Positions 52,588 to 61,720 are shown, numbered from the stretch's first letter. The stretch: DNA of 64,000 nt from Rhodopirellula islandica (GCF_001027925.1 NZ_LECT01000054.1:243809-307808); one strand, 5' to 3'. A program made the numbers and translations. Notes: generated by a model not told the origin, from the sequence alone.

Positions 52588-54848
52588 ATCAATCCGACTC
52601 CCTTGCGACCGATCCAAAACAATGCCAACAGAGCGATGAATCCACCGACGATTGCCGGGTGACTCCAAAGTGCGATGCGACGAATCGAAGGCGGACGATC
52701 GGGCATGGCGGACAGCCACGCGATCACGTCTTCCACTCGATCGACGGTGAAGACTTGCCCATTGGTGACGCGAGCGATCTCTTGCATCACGTCCGGGCGA
52801 GCTGGTTTTCCAATTCGTTCCAAGGCGACTCCTTGAGCAAACACCGTGGTCTGCAATGAGTCACCGGTTTGTTTGCAAAACAAAGTCAACTTGTGTTCGC
52901 CGGGTTCTTCCGGTGTGAAGCGGCCGGCAAACGCACCCCAGGCTTCACCCGAGGATTGCAATTGAATCGTTTGTGAACGGCCCGACGGAGCCACGATTTG
53001 CAGCGTCACGTCACCACCGGAAAGCGGTTCGCCACTGGCTTCCATCACGTTTGCGTTGACGCTGACCGTTTGGCGGACCTGTGGTTGTTCGGGTGAGTAA
53101 TACAGCCGCATCGTTTCGCCCTGAGCCATGTTCCGGCGATACGCCATCCAGCGAACGACTTGGCCCCAGAACCGATAGTGGTACAAGTCCTCGACGCCTT
53201 TTCGCCAACGCCAAGCACCGTCGGTTCCCATGAACAGAACTTTGCCCGCCCCATACGTTCGCGTTACCAGCAGCGGCAGACGGCCGAATCGGTTGCTGAC
53301 CTCTTGGTGAACGAGCAGCGTTTCCGACCCCGGTTTCGCGGCCAGCACTGGGGCGTACCACTGGAAGCCAGGCAGGTTGCCCCAGACTTCTAAGTTGTCG
53401 TCGGCGGTGTCAGCGAGTTTGGTCAGCAAACTGCGACGACCCAGTTGTGTGAGTTCGAAGTGCTGCGCGGTGCGTGATCCCCAGCCGCCCGGTTGGCCTT
53501 CATCGAGCGTGACTGGCAACAGATCTTTCAGGGGTGTTTCCTGCAAGCTGAACTGGCGGCCTTCCCAACCGGGAATGAAGACGAGACCGCTGGCTTGTTG
53601 TTCGACCAAGCCATGCAGCCACTCGCATTGTTCGAACGTCAGTTGATCGTCGTCCAAGCCCACGTCGCCGAGGAACACGACGTCGTACTTCGATAGCTCT
53701 TCTTTGGTGTCCGGGAAGGTCGCGATGTAATCGGCGTTGCCTCCGCCGCGAGCGTCGAGGCCCGGGTGAAAGAGCAAGCACGAAACCTCGACACCGGGGT
53801 CTCGCGACAAAGCGTTTCGTAGATAGCGGTATTCCCAGCGAGGCACCGATTCAATCACCAGCACTCGAAGTTTCTCTTCTCGAATCGAGATCGGGGCGGC
53901 GATCTCGTTGTTGTCATCGAGCAGTTCGTTGGGATGTTTGCTGATCGTCAGCGTCAGCGTTTCATCGCCGAGGTCTTCTGGTTCCCAGTCGACTGAATCG
54001 TTGGTGCGGCCCATCGCGGCGATGCGAATGTCCTTGGTGATCGCCTCACCTTTCGAGGTGGTCATGGTGACCGTCGCGGCGTGGTCTCGCGGCAGCGAAC
54101 TTTCGATCGAAAATGGGATGCGAACTTTCTTGCCGCCGATTGCAAACGTTGGCACATCGAAGCTGAGCAGTTCGACATCGGGCAAACGTTCTTCGCTGCC
54201 AACGGGAACGGTGAACACGGGAATGCCCATCGATCGCAGACGTCCCGCGGCACGCACGGGCGCGTCGCCTTGGTTCCAGTCGCCATCGGATGCCAACACG
54301 ACACCAAGCAAATGCTGGTGCTTGCGGACGACGTCCAGCAATGGACTGGAAAGGTCGGTGCCTTTCTCTTCCGCGAACTCAGCGGGCTCACCAGGGGTGA
54401 CTCCGGCGGGGTTGGAGATTGGATTGATGCGGTTGGGATTGTTGGGGTCTGGTTTGGTTTCGGCGAAAGGTTCGATGACCACTTCGGCGCGTGACTCGAG
54501 CGACTTCCAAGCATCCATTTGCGTTAGCGATGCGATGGCTTCTTCGCGGGTTTGAGGTTCGGACTGCACCACGTCCCGTGTTTGCATGCTGCCGGAATCG
54601 TCGTACAGCACCGCGACGACGGGTTTGTCATCAGGGACGTACTGTTCGACCCATTCGGGACCGCCCAGCAAGATCGCGGCGATCACAACCACGATCAAAC
54701 GCAACGCTTCCAGCAGCACGGTCGCTTTGCGGAAATGGTTCCGCCAGCATGCCAGGAATCCAACCACGAGCGTCAACACAATTGCCACCACCGCGATCGC
54801 GATGGTCCACGGCGTCCAAGCAAACGAGAGCGAATGGGTTTCGATCAT
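52584..54848 (-). CDS. Membrane VWA protein with glutamine-amidotransferase-like domain, 754 aa
   Basis: The start MIETHSLSFAWTPWTIAIAV at 54848 is set by the ATGA overlap with the BatA-like gene. Two N-terminal membrane segments (WTIAIAVVAIVLTLVVGFLA and LRLIVVVIAAILLGG) are followed by a VWA domain starting VVAVLYDDSGSM (MIDAS DxSGS). A class I amidotransferase-like Rossmann domain near 380-520 follows (YDVVFLGDVGLDDDQLTFEQ, LVFIPGWEGRQF) without an evident catalytic Cys. The C-terminus has another membrane helix (SHPAIVGGFIALLALFWIG) and ends KGVGLI. It probably works with the BatA-like and DUF58 partners at the membrane. Confidence 0.85.
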   Translation of the reverse strand: MIETHSLSFAWTPWTIAIAVVAIVLTLVVGFLACWRNHFRKATVLLEALRLIVVVIAAILLGGPEWVEQYVPDDKPVVAVLYDDSGSMQTRDVVQSEPQTREEAIASLTQMDAWKSLESRAEVVIEPFAETKPDPNNPNRINPISNPAGVTPGEPAEFAEEKGTDLSSPLLDVVRKHQHLLGVVLASDGDWNQGDAPVRAAGRLRSMGIPVFTVPVGSEERLPDVELLSFDVPTFAIGGKKVRIPFSIESSLPRDHAATVTMTTSKGEAITKDIRIAAMGRTNDSVDWEPEDLGDETLTLTISKHPNELLDDNNEIAAPISIREEKLRVLVIESVPRWEYRYLRNALSRDPGVEVSCLLFHPGLDARGGGNADYIATFPDTKEELSKYDVVFLGDVGLDDDQLTFEQCEWLHGLVEQQASGLVFIPGWEGRQFSLQETPLKDLLPVTLDEGQPGGWGSRTAQHFELTQLGRRSLLTKLADTADDNLEVWGNLPGFQWYAPVLAAKPGSETLLVHQEVSNRFGRLPLLVTRTYGAGKVLFMGTDGAWRWRKGVEDLYHYRFWGQVVRWMAYRRNMAQGETMRLYYSPEQPQVRQTVSVNANVMEASGEPLSGGDVTLQIVAPSGRSQTIQLQSSGEAWGAFAGRFTPEEPGEHKLTLFCKQTGDSLQTTVFAQGVALERIGKPARPDVMQEIARVTNGQVFTVDRVEDVIAWLSAMPDRPPSIRRIALWSHPAIVGGFIALLALFWIGRKGVGLI

Positions 54849-56905
54849 GCCGTGGCACCTCCGACGGATGGGGAGGCCGCTTGGGCGGATTGCCGCGGCA
54901 AACACAAGATGGCTTCACCGATCATGGCGATCAGCATCAGAATCAGAAACGCTCGCCAGACTTCGTCGACCAAGGAATTGGATTCGCCCGCGGTTTGGTT
55001 GACGCGTTCCAACACCAAGCCTTGAAAGAGGTCATCGATCTGAGATTCTTTCAGCGTGTCGGTGGCGTCTTCGCCTGCCGAGCGATTGATGGCGTTGAAG
55101 CGATCGCCGTCGGCGTAGACCCCTGCGGTGAAAGCATGTTCGGTGGACAGTGAATTGTCAGGACCTTGCAGTCGTTTCCAGTTCGCCGCCAGTTCTGCAT
55201 CAACGGTTCCGGCGTCCAGGCGACCGGTGTTGGCGAGCGAAGCGGCACCGTCGACCAAGGCTCGCTGGATCATCACGTACAACACCACACCGTCGGACGA
55301 AAGAGTCGAATCCTTGCCGGCCGGTGTTGTGCCGCAGAAGTAAACGCCGCCGCGTGGCGTGGGGACTCGGACCAAGACTGGTTCGTCGTTGGACAGCTTG
55401 GCCAGCGGGGTGGTTTCGCCAGAGAGTGCTGCGAGGCGATGCACCTTCAGCTTTCCAACTGGCAGGGAGGCTCCCGCCAATGTCTTGCCGAGCAAATCCG
55501 CTTCGCCTCGCCAAGTCGCGATGGACACGTCGTCTTTCAGGTCCGTCCAGGGAGCATATGAGACGCCGAACAATTCTGCCTTGGGATCCGGGTTGGCGGG
55601 AGGGAAGAAGATCACTCGGCCGCCGCGGTCCAAGAATGATTCCAAGCGTTTGCGAAGCTCGGCATTGGGAGCACCGGTGGGCAGCGGGGCTTGCCAAAGC
55701 AAGAGTGCGGTTTCGTCCCAGGCGATCGATGGAACTTCGGCGGGCAGGAGGACCTCGGCGGATGCGTCAATGTTTGGGTCGGGCGTGATCTCGGCGGCCA
55801 ATCGCAGCACGTTGGCAACGTCTTCATTTGAAGACACCACCACTGTTTTTCGAGGCGGTGGCTGGTCGAAGACAAAGTAGTACGTGTTGTCAGCGTTGTT
55901 GCCGTCGGCGGGCAAAGACACGTGCCCGAGTCCGCGTTCTTGCTCGCGGTCCAAGGGGACTCGCAAGTCCGTGAATTCACCTGAACCAGAATCAAGTGGC
56001 AGCTCGACAATCGATTCGGCTCCATCGAGATCCATCCGGATGGATGTGTTCGCCGGTGTGTTCGATGTGTCGCTGTCTTCAGAATCGCTTTGAAGTTTTC
56101 CTGACAGCGTCAGCACTCGCTCATCGCCTTCGGTTCGCAGAGCGATGTCGTCGATGCGGATTGATCGGTTGGGCTGGTCCGTTCCGGCGACGGTCAGCAA
56201 TCGGAAACGAACTCGGCGTCCGAATTGGGCCAGTGCATCGCGAAGCGTGGGCCAACGCCCGTCTCGTGATTGCCAATCATGCTCACGAGCGTCGGAGCAA
56301 ATCCACACGTCGGTTTGCCCCATCGAGTTGGCTTGGATGGTGTCCAGTGCCGCCAACATCATCGCCGGGATGTCCGCCGATGCATCGGATGGTCCGGTCT
56401 GAGGGAGGTCCAGCAGTTCCTCGGGCGACGCCAGTTCTCGAGCCGGAGAGGAGTCCGATGCCGCGACGGTGTTGCTGTCGATCAGCAGGACTCGGCCTGC
56501 ACCGAGTGTTTGCAGCGTTTCCGCAATTTGAGCGACGCCGGCTTCGAGTTTGGTTCGCGAGTCGCCCGCTGCATTGGCGTTCATGGAAGGCGAACGATCC
56601 AGCAACACGATCGTGTTCGCGGACGAACCTCCTGAGAGCGAGCTGACCAATCCACCACCCAGTGAACCGCTGGCGAGTGGTCGGCCGATGGCGATGATCA
56701 AGGCCAGCAACACCAGCGTTCGCAACGCCAGGATGGCCCATTGTCGAATGCGAGCGTAGCCACGATTCATCCGGTTTGCGGCCAGCAGAAACATCATCGC
56801 GGCCCACTGCGTCGTTTGATAACGACGCTGGTTGATCAAATGAATGATGATCGGTAGCAGGGCGATCGGCAGGGCAAACAGCATCCAGGGTTGAAGAAAG
56901 CTCAT
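54845..56905 (-). CDS. BatA-domain VWA membrane protein, 686 aa
   Basis: The BatA (aerotolerance regulator N-terminal) domain is clear: LQPWMLFALPIALLPIIIHL, NQRRYQTTQWAAMMFLLAAN and RQWAILALRTLVLLALIIAI, giving two membrane helices. A VWA domain follows with a degenerate MIDAS, TIVLLDRSPSMNAN (D-x-S-x-S kept). The remaining periplasmic/cytoplasmic part contains an amidotransferase-like fold (LLLWQAPLPTGAPNAELRKR, GGRVIFFPPANPDP). A C-terminal membrane helix (FLILMLIAMIGEAILCL) anchors the end. It overlaps both neighbours by 4 nt. Such proteins pair with DUF58 and MoxR in the Bat-type systems (established for the families); the client here is unknown. Confidence 0.9.
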   Translation of the reverse strand: MSFLQPWMLFALPIALLPIIIHLINQRRYQTTQWAAMMFLLAANRMNRGYARIRQWAILALRTLVLLALIIAIGRPLASGSLGGGLVSSLSGGSSANTIVLLDRSPSMNANAAGDSRTKLEAGVAQIAETLQTLGAGRVLLIDSNTVAASDSSPARELASPEELLDLPQTGPSDASADIPAMMLAALDTIQANSMGQTDVWICSDAREHDWQSRDGRWPTLRDALAQFGRRVRFRLLTVAGTDQPNRSIRIDDIALRTEGDERVLTLSGKLQSDSEDSDTSNTPANTSIRMDLDGAESIVELPLDSGSGEFTDLRVPLDREQERGLGHVSLPADGNNADNTYYFVFDQPPPRKTVVVSSNEDVANVLRLAAEITPDPNIDASAEVLLPAEVPSIAWDETALLLWQAPLPTGAPNAELRKRLESFLDRGGRVIFFPPANPDPKAELFGVSYAPWTDLKDDVSIATWRGEADLLGKTLAGASLPVGKLKVHRLAALSGETTPLAKLSNDEPVLVRVPTPRGGVYFCGTTPAGKDSTLSSDGVVLYVMIQRALVDGAASLANTGRLDAGTVDAELAANWKRLQGPDNSLSTEHAFTAGVYADGDRFNAINRSAGEDATDTLKESQIDDLFQGLVLERVNQTAGESNSLVDEVWRAFLILMLIAMIGEAILCLPRQSAQAASPSVGGATA

Positions 56906-57813
56906 CGTCCCCCCTTTGCCATGGCGCGACGCGTCAGGAAGTTGGTCAGCACTTCCGGATAGGGTTGATCGATGCTGACCCGGTGGTAGTCAACTCCGGA
57001 GGACACCACGATTCGTTGCAGTTGATCGAGGTAGTCTTGCAAGGCGTCGTGATACCGATCTGCGATCTCACTGGGTTCGGCGAAAATGGCTGTGCCACCT
57101 TCCATGTCGAGGAAGCGTGTCGGCCGCGAAAATTCGAAGTTCAGTTCCATCGGATCGAGCAGATGGAAGAGTGATAGATCGTGTTTGCGAAATCGCAAGT
57201 GTTCGAAGCAACTTCGCAGTTGATTGGGATCGACAAAGAAGTCCGAAATCACGATCACCATCGCGGCTTGGCGGGTTGTTTCGGCCAGTTCGTGCAAGAC
57301 GTCGGCGAGATGGGTTTCGCCTTGGCCGCGAGTTTCTTCGAGGGCATCGAAAATGGTTTTGAGGTGAGCCGGGTTGCGGCGTGGAGGCAGGTGACCGGTG
57401 ATGCCATTGGAAACACATGACAGCCCCACGGCGTCGCCCTGTTGCACCGCCAAGTATCCAATCGCGGCGGCGATGCGACGGGCGTACTGCAGTTTGTTGA
57501 GTTCGCCGGAGCCGTATTCCATCGAACCGCTGGTGTCCAAAACCAATTGCAAACGCAGGTTCGTGTCGGCTTCGAATTCTTTGACGTAGTAGCGATCGCT
57601 GCGACCGTGTGCTCGCCAGTCCAATCGTCTCAGGTCATCGCCGGGAACGTACTTCCGGTACTCAGCAAACTCCACACTCGCGCCCCGCATGGGACTGGTG
57701 TGCCGACCGGACACGTTCCCCCGCATCGGTCGTCGCGCAAACAGAGGCAACCCCGACAAGCCTGCCAAGACCTTCGGTTCCAAAAATTCGCGAGGGGTGT
57801 GTTGTTCTGACAA
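56902..57813 (-). CDS. DUF58 protein with VWA fold
   Basis: 303 aa. DUF58 motif: VEFAEYRKYVPGDDLRRLDW, RAHGRSDRYYVKEFE. VWA MIDAS: LVLDTSGSM near residue 90. Typical N-terminal beginning FLEPKVLAGLSGLPLFARRP matches other members, so translation must begin before residue 11. The only start in frame is TTG at 57813, without a Shine-Dalgarno, because the 7-bp tandem array begins about 5 nt upstream. Works with MoxR ATPases as a putative metal-insertion or protein-maturation chaperone in related systems (family knowledge). The stop overlaps the BatA-like start by 4 nt (ATGA), but upstream coupling to moxR is lost because of the DUF559 cassette. Confidence 0.92.
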   Translation of the reverse strand: MSEQHTPREFLEPKVLAGLSGLPLFARRPMRGNVSGRHTSPMRGASVEFAEYRKYVPGDDLRRLDWRAHGRSDRYYVKEFEADTNLRLQLVLDTSGSMEYGSGELNKLQYARRIAAAIGYLAVQQGDAVGLSCVSNGITGHLPPRRNPAHLKTIFDALEETRGQGETHLADVLHELAETTRQAAMVIVISDFFVDPNQLRSCFEHLRFRKHDLSLFHLLDPMELNFEFSRPTRFLDMEGGTAIFAEPSEIADRYHDALQDYLDQLQRIVVSSGVDYHRVSIDQPYPEVLTNFLTRRAMAKGGR

Positions 57814-57819
57814 AGTGCT

Positions 57820-58022
57820 GAGTTGTGAGTTGTGAGTTGTGAGTTGTGAGTTGTGAGTTGTGAGTTGTGAGTTGTGAGTTGTGAGTTGTGAGTTGTGAGT
57901 TGTGAGTTGCGAGTTGCGAGTTGCGAGTTGCGAGTTGCGAGTTGCGAGTTGCGAGTTGCGAGTTGCGAGTTGCGAGTTGCGAGCTAGGAGCTAGGAGCTA
58001 GGAGCTAGGAGCTAGGAGCTAG
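57820..58022. repeat. 7-bp tandem array in three blocks, 29 copies
   Basis: Twelve GAGTTGT (57820-57903), eleven GAGTTGC (57904-57980) and six GAGCTAG (57981-58022), all in one phase with no interruption. The minus strand of the first two blocks is free of stops and starts in all frames. A short related run, AGCTAGT twice, lies on the far side of the DUF559 cassette (58575-58592). Confidence 0.97.
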
Positions 58023-58039
58023 GAACCCCAAGGAGCAAA

Positions 58040-58095
58040 GCGACGCGTCGTCCCCTCTCCCCCGGTTTCCGGGGGAGAGGGCAAGGGTGAGGGGG
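58040..58095. repeat. Left arm of 56-bp perfect inverted repeat flanking the DUF559 gene
   Basis: Perfect reverse complement of 58501-58556. Each arm contains an internal palindrome CCCTCTCCCCCGG and CCGGGGGAGAGGG around TTT. Outside, AAGGAGC is also shared with one gap. Confidence 0.95.
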
Positions 58096-58109
58096 CATTC
58101 CAAACACCA

Positions 58110-58478
58110 TCATTCACGCCCCCTCCATTCCTCACCCATCGCCCGCAAAATCGCGACACCAACGGCTTCGGTGTTTTCCAAGACATCCGCATTGCAAAAC
58201 CGGATCACGGTCCAACCTTCGCGATTCAAGTGGGCGGTTCGGCTCATGTCTTGTTTGGCTTGCTGTTCGTGGTGGTCGCCATCGAGTTCCACGATCAATC
58301 GTTTCTCGGCGCAGGCGAAGTCGGCGATGAAGGGTGGGATTGGACACTGGCGTCGGAATTTGTGTCCGTTGAGTCGACGGTTGCGAAGCAGAGTCCAGAC
58401 GAGTGATTCGGGTTTGGTTTGGTTCGTGCGGAGCTTGCGAGCGTGGTGGGTGAGTTGAGGTGGTTGGCGGATTGGCAT
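58110..58478 (-). CDS. DUF559 endonuclease-like protein (Vsr/PD-(D/E)xK fold)
   Basis: 122 aa. Family marks: TKPESLVWTLLRNRRLNGHK with Glu24, FIADFAC with Asp53, LIVELDGDHHEQQ with Glu64 and Asp66, and GWTVIRFCNADVLENTEAV. These fit the DUF559 group, related to very-short-patch-repair and restriction-type nucleases; Asp53 and the ELDG segment would be the metal-binding core (family-based). The gene lies in the only gap of the MoxR operon and is enclosed by perfect 56-bp inverted repeats. The ATG at 58478 lacks a clear Shine-Dalgarno. Target and biological role unknown. The position suggests it arrived as a unit. Confidence 0.88.
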   Translation of the reverse strand: MPIRQPPQLTHHARKLRTNQTKPESLVWTLLRNRRLNGHKFRRQCPIPPFIADFACAEKRLIVELDGDHHEQQAKQDMSRTAHLNREGWTVIRFCNADVLENTEAVGVAILRAMGEEWRGRE

Positions 58479-58500
58479 GGCTGGTTCTTGTTGGTGGATT

Positions 58501-58556
58501 CCCCCTCACCCTTGCCCTCTCCCCCGGAAACCGGGGGAGAGGGGACGACGCGTCGC
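58501..58556. repeat. Right arm of 56-bp perfect inverted repeat flanking the DUF559 gene
   Basis: Exact inverted copy of 58040-58095, 22 nt upstream of the DUF559 start codon. About 38 nt separate it from the MoxR stop codon. Confidence 0.95.
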
Positions 58557-58593
58557 TGACGCTCCTTTGCTAACAGCTAGTAGCTAGTAGCTC

Positions 58594-59631
58594 TCATTCC
58601 TCTTCGAGTAATCTTGTCACGATGTCTCGGGCGGACATGCCTTCGGCTTGGGCGGCGAAGGTGGTGATCAGCCGGTGCGTCAGGACGGGCAGAGCCACGG
58701 CGCGGACGTCTTCTGTGCGGACCATGTAGGAACCTTCCAAGGCAGCGCGAGACTTGGCACCCAAGATCAAATCTTGAACCGCTCGCGGGCCGGCTCCCCA
58801 GGACACCAAGGGCAGCAACCACGACGGCGCGGTGCCGCCAGCCGGTCGAGTCTTGCGGACCAATTGGGCGGCTTCCGTGTAGATGTGATCGGGCACCGGG
58901 ATCCGGCGGACGAGGTCTTGATTGGCGATGATGTTTTCAGCCGTCATCAAGTGCTGGAGTTCAGGCAGGCGTCCGCCGGTGGTCGTGCGAGCGATCGCGA
59001 TCTCTTCTTCTTCGGATGGGTAGTCCAGTTCAATCAAGGCCATGAAGCGATCCAGTTGTGCTTCTGGCAACGGGTACGTGCCTTCTTGTTCGACAGGGTT
59101 TTGTGTCGCGAGCACCATGAACGGTGGGGGCAAGTCAAAGCCTTTGCCGACGACGGTGATGCGTTGCTCTTGCATCGCTTCCAGCATCGCGGCTTGTGTC
59201 TTGGGTGGAGCCCGGTTGATTTCATCGGCCAACACAATGTTGGCGAACACGGGCCCATGAGCGAATTGGAACTCGCGACGCCCATCAGCGTTGTCTTGCA
59301 AGATGTCGGTGCCGGTGATGTCCATCGGCATCAAGTCCGGTGTGAACTGGATGCGACTGAACTGCAGCGACATCGTTTCGGCGAGCTTGCTGACCAGCAA
59401 TGTTTTGGCGAGTCCCGGGACACCCATCAGCAAAGCGTGCCGCCGCGCAAACAGACACACCAACAACAAATCGACCGTTTCCCGTTGGCCGACAATCACC
59501 CGAGCCAGCTCGTCTCGGAGTTGCTGGGTCAAACGTCCGAGGCGGTCGACGGCTTGGACATCGTCATCGCTCAGCGATGGTTCCGTCACCGAGGAAACGG
59601 ATGAACTATTGGAGACCGCCGATTGCGACAT
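58594..59631 (-). CDS. MoxR family AAA+ ATPase
   Basis: 345 aa. Walker A GVPGLAKT at 70-77, Walker B VLADEINRA from 133, the MoxR segment FQFAHGPVFANIVLADEINR, sensor 1 VLATQNPVEQEGTYPLPEAQ and LDRFM. The C-terminal lid contains LVSWGAGPRAVQDLILGAKS and AVALPVLTHR. MoxR proteins act as chaperones with VWA partners. Here DUF58, BatA-like and other VWA proteins are encoded directly downstream; the DUF559 cassette now lies between MoxR and DUF58. The ATG at 59631 gives a Ser-rich N-terminus. It is divergent from the 587-aa DUF1559-like gene. Confidence 0.95.
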   Translation of the reverse strand: MSQSAVSNSSSVSSVTEPSLSDDDVQAVDRLGRLTQQLRDELARVIVGQRETVDLLLVCLFARRHALLMGVPGLAKTLLVSKLAETMSLQFSRIQFTPDLMPMDITGTDILQDNADGRREFQFAHGPVFANIVLADEINRAPPKTQAAMLEAMQEQRITVVGKGFDLPPPFMVLATQNPVEQEGTYPLPEAQLDRFMALIELDYPSEEEEIAIARTTTGGRLPELQHLMTAENIIANQDLVRRIPVPDHIYTEAAQLVRKTRPAGGTAPSWLLPLVSWGAGPRAVQDLILGAKSRAALEGSYMVRTEDVRAVALPVLTHRLITTFAAQAEGMSARDIVTRLLEEE

Positions 59632-59808
59632 CTGGAATATCCCGTCGTGAACATGGTTGTAGCGAGCAGGTTACTATAACGCCCATCTGTTGGACGAAGC
59701 AAAGTTTGAATGGGGAGTGGCCGTTGTTTTTTCCAAGACGAAAGAACAAATGCCGCCGTGCACCATTGAGTCTGGAACAAAACTTTTTTTGCCTTGAGGG
59801 GAGTGATG

Positions 59809-61572
59809 ATGCAGGACACTGTTTGCAAAGGCCGCGGAAAACAGCGGCAAAATGGATTTGACTGGCACTCGAAGTGGCTGGGGATGATCCTGGTGCTCGC
59901 CGCGACGGCGGTGCCGGGCGGTTCCTCGAAAACTCATGCACAAGACGCTCTTCGCGCGGTGGTGCAGACGGACTTGTTGGCGGATCCATCGCCCGTCGAG
60001 AAGGTCGGTGGGCGATATGTCCCCGATGATGCGATTGGGCTGTTGATGATTTCATCCGAATCCTTGTGGAACAATGAGATGTTCCAACTGTTTCCAACGG
60101 AAGTCTTTCGGGTGCAGGCGATGGAGACGGTGGGCTTTGATCCGATGGAGGTCCGTGAGATCCGCGCCTCATTCGCTTTGTCTCCGACAACCGGCCAGCC
60201 CGAGTTTGGTGGCGTCGTGACGGTGGATGGATCGGTTGATGAGGCGGTGCTGCTGGAGGCCCTGGATGTGAACGCCCAGTCCATGCAGTTGGGTGGTCGC
60301 ACGGTGTATCAGGTGCAACCTTCGCCACCGGTGGTTCTATGTCAGTTGGAAAAGAACGCTGCCGATTCAGAAGTTTGGTACATCGGGACCTTGGAATACA
60401 TGGACCGGGTGGTGGCGGCGAAGGCGGAAGTGATCGAAGCCGAGCGAGGTCCCTTGCCCAATCGAGTCGCGAATTTGCCGGCTCGCGATGGAGTGTCGCT
60501 GGTCGTTGAGATGCAATCGATCCGGCCGATGGTGAGTGGGTTGGCGATGAATGCGGCGGGAAGTTTGCCGCCGCGGTTGCAGCCGCTGGGGCAGATCCCC
60601 GGTTTGACCGATGCGGTGCTCTTGCATCTCGGTCTGATCGACGAGGCGACCTCAATGGAGTTGACCGTGGTTGCGATCGACGATTCCGCAGCGGAGCAGA
60701 TCGAGTCCATTGTTCAAGACTCGTTGATCGAGGCGGAAGCGATGGCCGACGCTGCGATTCAGAGAGAACTCAACGCGTCGGAGATGTCCCCGGCAATGCG
60801 GCAGGCAACGGAAGCGTATGCCGAGCGAGTCTCAGCCTTGGTGAAGGAGGCGATTCAACCAAATCGTGTGGGCACCGATTTGAGCATCGCGATCGAGTCG
60901 AAGATGGGGATCGCATCCACCGGCGTGTTGGTGGGATTGTTGCTGCCGGCTGTGCAAGCCGCCCGGGAAGCGGCGCGTCGGATGCAGTCATCCAATAACA
61001 TCAAGCAGATCATGTTGGCGATGCACAATCATCACGCCGCTTTCGGCGAACTGCCTTTCTCTGCCATTGTGGATGACGATGGGAATCCGTTGCTGAGTTG
61101 GCGAGTGGCTCTGTTGCCCTTCCAAGACGAGAATGAGCTGTACCAGCAATTCCGATTGGACGAACCTTGGGACAGCGAGCACAACCTTCCCTTGGCTCAG
61201 CAGATTCCTTCGGTCTATCAGCCGCCCGGCGCGATCGTCCCGCCGGGGCACACGATCTACCAAGCCGTCGTTGGCGACGCGATTGGTCTGAAACCGAGGC
61301 AGCGAACTGGGTTTCGGGAATTCTTGGACGGACTTTCGAATTCCGTTTTGGTTTTGGAAACGAATGCGGAGCAAGCCGTTGTCTGGACCAAGCCGGAAGA
61401 CATTGCGATTGACCTGGACGATCCGCTGAAGGGACTGGGGCAGGCTTGGCAGGGAGGCTTTCATGTCGGCATGGGCGACGGCGCTGTGAAATTCATCACG
61501 GACCAGATCGACCCGGAGCTCTTTCGGAAACTGCTGACGCGAGCCGGGCACGAAGTGGTCGCTATTCCGTAG
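59809..61572 (+). CDS. Exported protein with C-terminal DUF1559-like domain, 587 aa
   Basis: AGGGGAG (59797-59803) sits 5 nt before the ATG at 59809 (a second ATG lies at 59806). The N-terminus has a signal peptide ([16 protein letters not shown]) and an uncharacterised region of about 350 residues ([40 protein letters not shown]). Near residue 380 comes [20 protein letters not shown], the DUF1559 helix half without the FTLVELL prepilin part, then [40 protein letters not shown] and [20 protein letters not shown]. So the pseudopilin domain is internal here and cannot be processed as a pilin. Role unknown. Convergent with the serine dehydratase gene. Confidence 0.88.
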   Translation: MQDTVCKGRGKQRQNGFDWHSKWLGMILVLAATAVPGGSSKTHAQDALRAVVQTDLLADPSPVEKVGGRYVPDDAIGLLMISSESLWNNEMFQLFPTEVFRVQAMETVGFDPMEVREIRASFALSPTTGQPEFGGVVTVDGSVDEAVLLEALDVNAQSMQLGGRTVYQVQPSPPVVLCQLEKNAADSEVWYIGTLEYMDRVVAAKAEVIEAERGPLPNRVANLPARDGVSLVVEMQSIRPMVSGLAMNAAGSLPPRLQPLGQIPGLTDAVLLHLGLIDEATSMELTVVAIDDSAAEQIESIVQDSLIEAEAMADAAIQRELNASEMSPAMRQATEAYAERVSALVKEAIQPNRVGTDLSIAIESKMGIASTGVLVGLLLPAVQAAREAARRMQSSNNIKQIMLAMHNHHAAFGELPFSAIVDDDGNPLLSWRVALLPFQDENELYQQFRLDEPWDSEHNLPLAQQIPSVYQPPGAIVPPGHTIYQAVVGDAIGLKPRQRTGFREFLDGLSNSVLVLETNAEQAVVWTKPEDIAIDLDDPLKGLGQAWQGGFHVGMGDGAVKFITDQIDPELFRKLLTRAGHEVVAIP

Positions 61573-61720
61573 AGATTCGGAATGGGGCTGGGGGCTTCGA
61601 AGCGCGCCGTCAATTGCTGAACGCCCGGTCAATTGCTGTTGGTGCCGACAAGGTGACACGTCCCTTCCGCAGCCTGACGCTGATTGCTCGAGTGTTGCTG
61701 GCCTGTTTTTGAGCCAGGTT

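Noticed and set aside
57820..58022. Possible CRISPR-like or coding array
   Set aside because: Units are 7 bp with no spacers, so not CRISPR. On the minus strand two blocks are open but contain no start codon, and the third block has TAG stops.
58087..58458. Plus-strand 123-aa frame inside the DUF559 cassette
   Set aside because: Complement of the DUF559 gene; the minus strand has the family motifs.
59650..59680. TATAAC at 59675 as promoter for the 587-aa gene
   Set aside because: No acceptable -35 at 16-18 nt; too weak to annotate.
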